Source: Hanstruepera ponticola
GTDB lineage: Bacteria; Bacteroidota; Bacteroidia; Flavobacteriales; Flavobacteriaceae
Length of the DNA stretch: 64,000 bases
NCBI RefSeq assembly: GCF_012931685.1
Contig: NZ_JABANC010000001.1
Coordinates: 496,001-560,000 of the forward strand
Direction: 5' to 3'
This document shows positions 62,277 to 64,000 of this stretch, in pieces; the first letter of the stretch is position 1, and the number at the start of each line of letters is the position of its first letter. Under the pieces are notes generated by a model. That model saw only the letters and a program-made list of their open reading frames with translations, was not told the DNA's origin and made no database searches. The translations under genes and the position numbers were made by a program.

Positions 62277-63429
62277 CGCACAACTTGAAATACAGCTTAT
62301 TGCTAGTTTGGTTGCCATTGCGTGTGCTATACCTGGAACGTTTTTGGTGTTGCGTAAAATGGCCATGATTAGTGATGCTATTAGTCATTCTATATTACCT
62401 GGAATTGTTATTGGATTCTTCATTACACAAGACCTCAACTCGCCACTATTAATTGTTTTAGCAGCTTTGACAGGTGTAATTACTGTGGTATTAGTTGAGC
62501 AAATTCAAAAAACAGGATTGGTAAAAGAAGATACAGCTATAGGATTAGTCTTTCCTGCTTTATTCAGTATAGGTGTAATTATGATTGCTAAAAACGCTAA
62601 TGATGTTCATTTAGATGTTGATGCTGTTCTTTTAGGTGAATTGGCTTTTGCGCCTTTTGACCGATTGCTAATTTCAGGTATTGATGTTGGTCCAAAATCT
62701 TTATGGATTATTGGTACTATTCTACTAATAACTGTTGGATTATTATTCGCCTTTTTTAAAGAACTGAAATTAAGCACCTTTGATGCTGGACTGGCAGCTT
62801 CATTAGGTTTCTCACCTGTGGCTATTCATTATGGTTTAATGACGGTTTCATCTATTACAACTGTTGGTGCTTTTGATGCTGTTGGTGCCATTTTAGTGGT
62901 CGCGCTAATGATTGCTCCAGCAGCTAGCGCTTATTTATTGACAACAGACTTGAAAAAAATGCTCTTTTTGTCAATTCTTTTTGGGGTGTTTAGCGCTATT
63001 TCTGGATATTGGGTTGCACATTGGCTCGATGCTTCAATTGCAGGCTCCATAACAACCATGTTAGGACTATTGTTTTTAGTTGTTTATTTATTTGCGCCTA
63101 GCAAGGGTTTGATAGCTGTTATGTACCGCGAAAAGCAACAAAAAATTGAAGTGTCGCTGCTTACCTTCTTGCTTCATTTAAAAAATCATAATGAAGAAAA
63201 CGAACGACATGTCAATCATTTGAGAGAACATATTAATTGGCAAAAAATCCGTGCTAAAACTGTTGTTGATTTAGCATTAAAAAACAATATGATTACCATT
63301 GACAACCAAATTGTTTCCTTAACTGAAAAAGGTGATGATTTTACATCTCAAGCCATTGATTATATTATTACCAATGAAGATGCTCAAATTGAAGATATGA
63401 AAGACGACTTCTTTTTGTTTAGGGGTTAA
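62269..63429 (+). CDS. Second permease of the Mn/Zn/Fe ABC importer, also with a winged-helix-like tail
   Basis: ATG at 62269 overlaps the first permease stop. Residues 1-285 have the same membrane layout as the first permease (TFLVLRKMAMISDAISHSIL, TVGAFDAVGAILVVALMIAP). It again has an extra C-terminal domain at residues 290-386 with LLTFLLHLKNHNEENERHVN and KTVVDLALKNNMITIDNQIV, SLTEKGDDFTSQAI. The two permeases probably form a heterodimer, as TroC/TroD and SitC/SitD do. Their soluble tails sit on the cytoplasmic side. Confidence 0.82.
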   Translation: MSSAQLEIQLIASLVAIACAIPGTFLVLRKMAMISDAISHSILPGIVIGFFITQDLNSPLLIVLAALTGVITVVLVEQIQKTGLVKEDTAIGLVFPALFSIGVIMIAKNANDVHLDVDAVLLGELAFAPFDRLLISGIDVGPKSLWIIGTILLITVGLLFAFFKELKLSTFDAGLAASLGFSPVAIHYGLMTVSSITTVGAFDAVGAILVVALMIAPAASAYLLTTDLKKMLFLSILFGVFSAISGYWVAHWLDASIAGSITTMLGLLFLVVYLFAPSKGLIAVMYREKQQKIEVSLLTFLLHLKNHNEENERHVNHLREHINWQKIRAKTVVDLALKNNMITIDNQIVSLTEKGDDFTSQAIDYIITNEDAQIEDMKDDFFLFRG

Positions 63430-63430
63430 T

Positions 63431-63853
63431 TTATTCCTTTATCAATTTCCGTTTCACTATCCAAAAAACATCAGATTTGTAAAACTGTATTGAAGTTGGT
63501 ATCACTCTATTAGATTTATCTCTAGGTGATTTGATTATAAATCTCGCTTCAGAATTATTAAAATTTAAGGTGTGAGTTTTAGTAATATCAGATTCGTTGA
63601 CATAGAAATAAACAATATTATTTTCAAACATCCATTTTCCTTTACCATATTTGTCCCTTTCTGGAGGAATACCTCCATTATGTCTATCATATTCATGAAA
63701 GGTAAACGTTTCATCAGCATGTAAAGTTAATGTATCAACAATTACCGCATTACTAGATTCGAGTTTCAAAATGTATGTTCCCGCAATAGTTGTGGTTTGA
63801 GTAAAAGCAGAAAAACTAGATAAAAAGATTATTAAAGAAAATAGAAATTTCAT
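63431..63853 (-). CDS. Small secreted protein, function unknown
   Basis: The signal peptide (MKFLFSLIIFLSSFSAFTQ) precedes a 120-residue strand-rich part resembling lipocalin-like or copper-resistance-type small barrels: GTYILKLESSNAVIVDTLTL, ADETFTFHEYDRHNGGIPPE, GKGKWMFENNIVYFYV. It is convergent with the second permease gene, separated by one base, so it is not part of that operon. I do not recognise a family with certainty. Confidence 0.55.
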   Translation of the reverse strand: MKFLFSLIIFLSSFSAFTQTTTIAGTYILKLESSNAVIVDTLTLHADETFTFHEYDRHNGGIPPERDKYGKGKWMFENNIVYFYVNESDITKTHTLNFNNSEARFIIKSPRDKSNRVIPTSIQFYKSDVFWIVKRKLIKE

Positions 63854-63898
63854 AATAGTTGGTTTTTGTTTTCACCTATAAATCAACAATTATGCCGT

Positions 63899-64000
63899 TT
63901 ATCTCGCACAATTCACGCACAAAAAACTTTCTGGGCGAATAAGAATTCTGCCTACTGGAATTGGGTTTTGACATTTTAAACACATGCCAAAATCGTCATC
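63899..64000 (-). CDS. DksA/TraR-type C4 zinc-finger protein, C-terminal end (start outside window)
   Basis: The frame is open to the right edge of the window. Its last 33 residues read DFGMCLKCQNPIPVGRILIR then PESFLCVNCAR. The two CxxC pairs form the C4 zinc finger of the DksA/TraR family, ending in the typical CVNCA-R. DksA-type proteins bind RNA polymerase in the stringent response. The N-terminal coiled coil is outside the window. The stop is at 63899-63901. Confidence 0.85.
   Translation of the reverse strand, partial: DDDFGMCLKCQNPIPVGRILIRPESFLCVNCAR

Noticed and set aside
1-64000. Phage, IS element, CRISPR array or toxin-antitoxin pair
   Set aside because: No integrase, transposase, capsid or Cas gene, regularly spaced repeat or recognisable toxin-antitoxin pair was seen.

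Overview
The window looks like a chromosomal segment of a marine member of the Flavobacteriaceae (Bacteroidota). The DNA is AT-rich. Two proteins carry C-terminal sorting domains of the type IX secretion system. There are many short-signal lipoproteins, Bacteroidota-style promoters (TAnnTTTG), DUF5777 and DUF6624 families, an STN-type TonB receptor with a FecI/FecR pair, and a beta-glucan utilisation locus typical of algal-polysaccharide degraders. No ribosomal RNA, IS element, phage or CRISPR array was seen.

Region 1 (1-12,036, + strand) appears to be the end of a dialkylresorcinol/aryl-polyene (flexirubin-type) pigment cluster. After the tail of an outer-membrane barrel come a hotdog dehydratase, two small secreted proteins, a GT2-DUF2062 glycosyltransferase, a giant MMPL exporter fused to an acyltransferase, a phytoene-desaturase-like oxidoreductase, a JmjC/cupin-like oxygenase, a C45-type Ntn-hydrolase lipoprotein and an adenylate-forming ligase. 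Junctions are nearly all overlapping or abutting. The synthases (DarA/DarB, ketosynthases, ACPs) would lie to the left of the window.

Region 2 (12.1-17.7 kb) holds a secreted beta-propeller, a DUF2914 membrane protein and a DinB-like protein. Facing them is a minus-strand cupredoxin / DUF5777 / c-type haem lipoprotein / YceI gene row.

Region 3 (17.7-23.4 kb) is an ECF sigma / FecR anti-sigma / STN-TonB receptor signalling system. Divergent to it are two acidic lipoproteins that share a C-terminal domain. The lipoprotein unit and the fecR-receptor unit carry the same bipartite promoter (TCAGGAG-N13-GTTGTTATAT), which I read as the site used by this sigma factor.

Region 4 (23.4-44.5 kb, - strand) is a beta-1,3(1,6)-glucan (laminarin-type) locus: LacI regulator, T9SS-secreted two-jelly-roll protein, cytoplasmic GH17, GPH sugar:cation symporter, GH30 lipoprotein, GH17 lipoprotein, a 1170-aa GH149-like beta-glucan phosphorylase, GH16 lipoprotein, Ig-like glycan-binding lipoprotein, a clan GH-A hydrolase fused to an outer-membrane beta-barrel, and a membrane-spanning Y_Y_Y/LuxR regulator. 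The window holds no SusC/SusD pair; the hydrolase-barrel fusion is a candidate replacement. The upstream regions of its two probable transcription units share two sequence blocks at nearly identical spacing (127/128 bp).

Region 5 (44.5-52.5 kb) contains a decayed acetyltransferase fragment, a TolB-TPR-AraC regulator, a tiny membrane protein overlapping a serine hydrolase, a barrel protein, a DUF6624 lipoprotein, an MDR oxidoreductase, an alpha/beta hydrolase and a tRNA-Asn.

Region 6 (52.5-64 kb) contains RseP, a SCO protein, FeoA/FeoB with a small Cys-rich partner, and a DtxR-type regulator leading an operon for Mn/Zn/Fe import (outer-membrane protein, binding lipoprotein, ATPase, two permeases with extra C-terminal winged-helix-like tails). 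It ends with a secreted protein and the end of a DksA/TraR zinc-finger gene.
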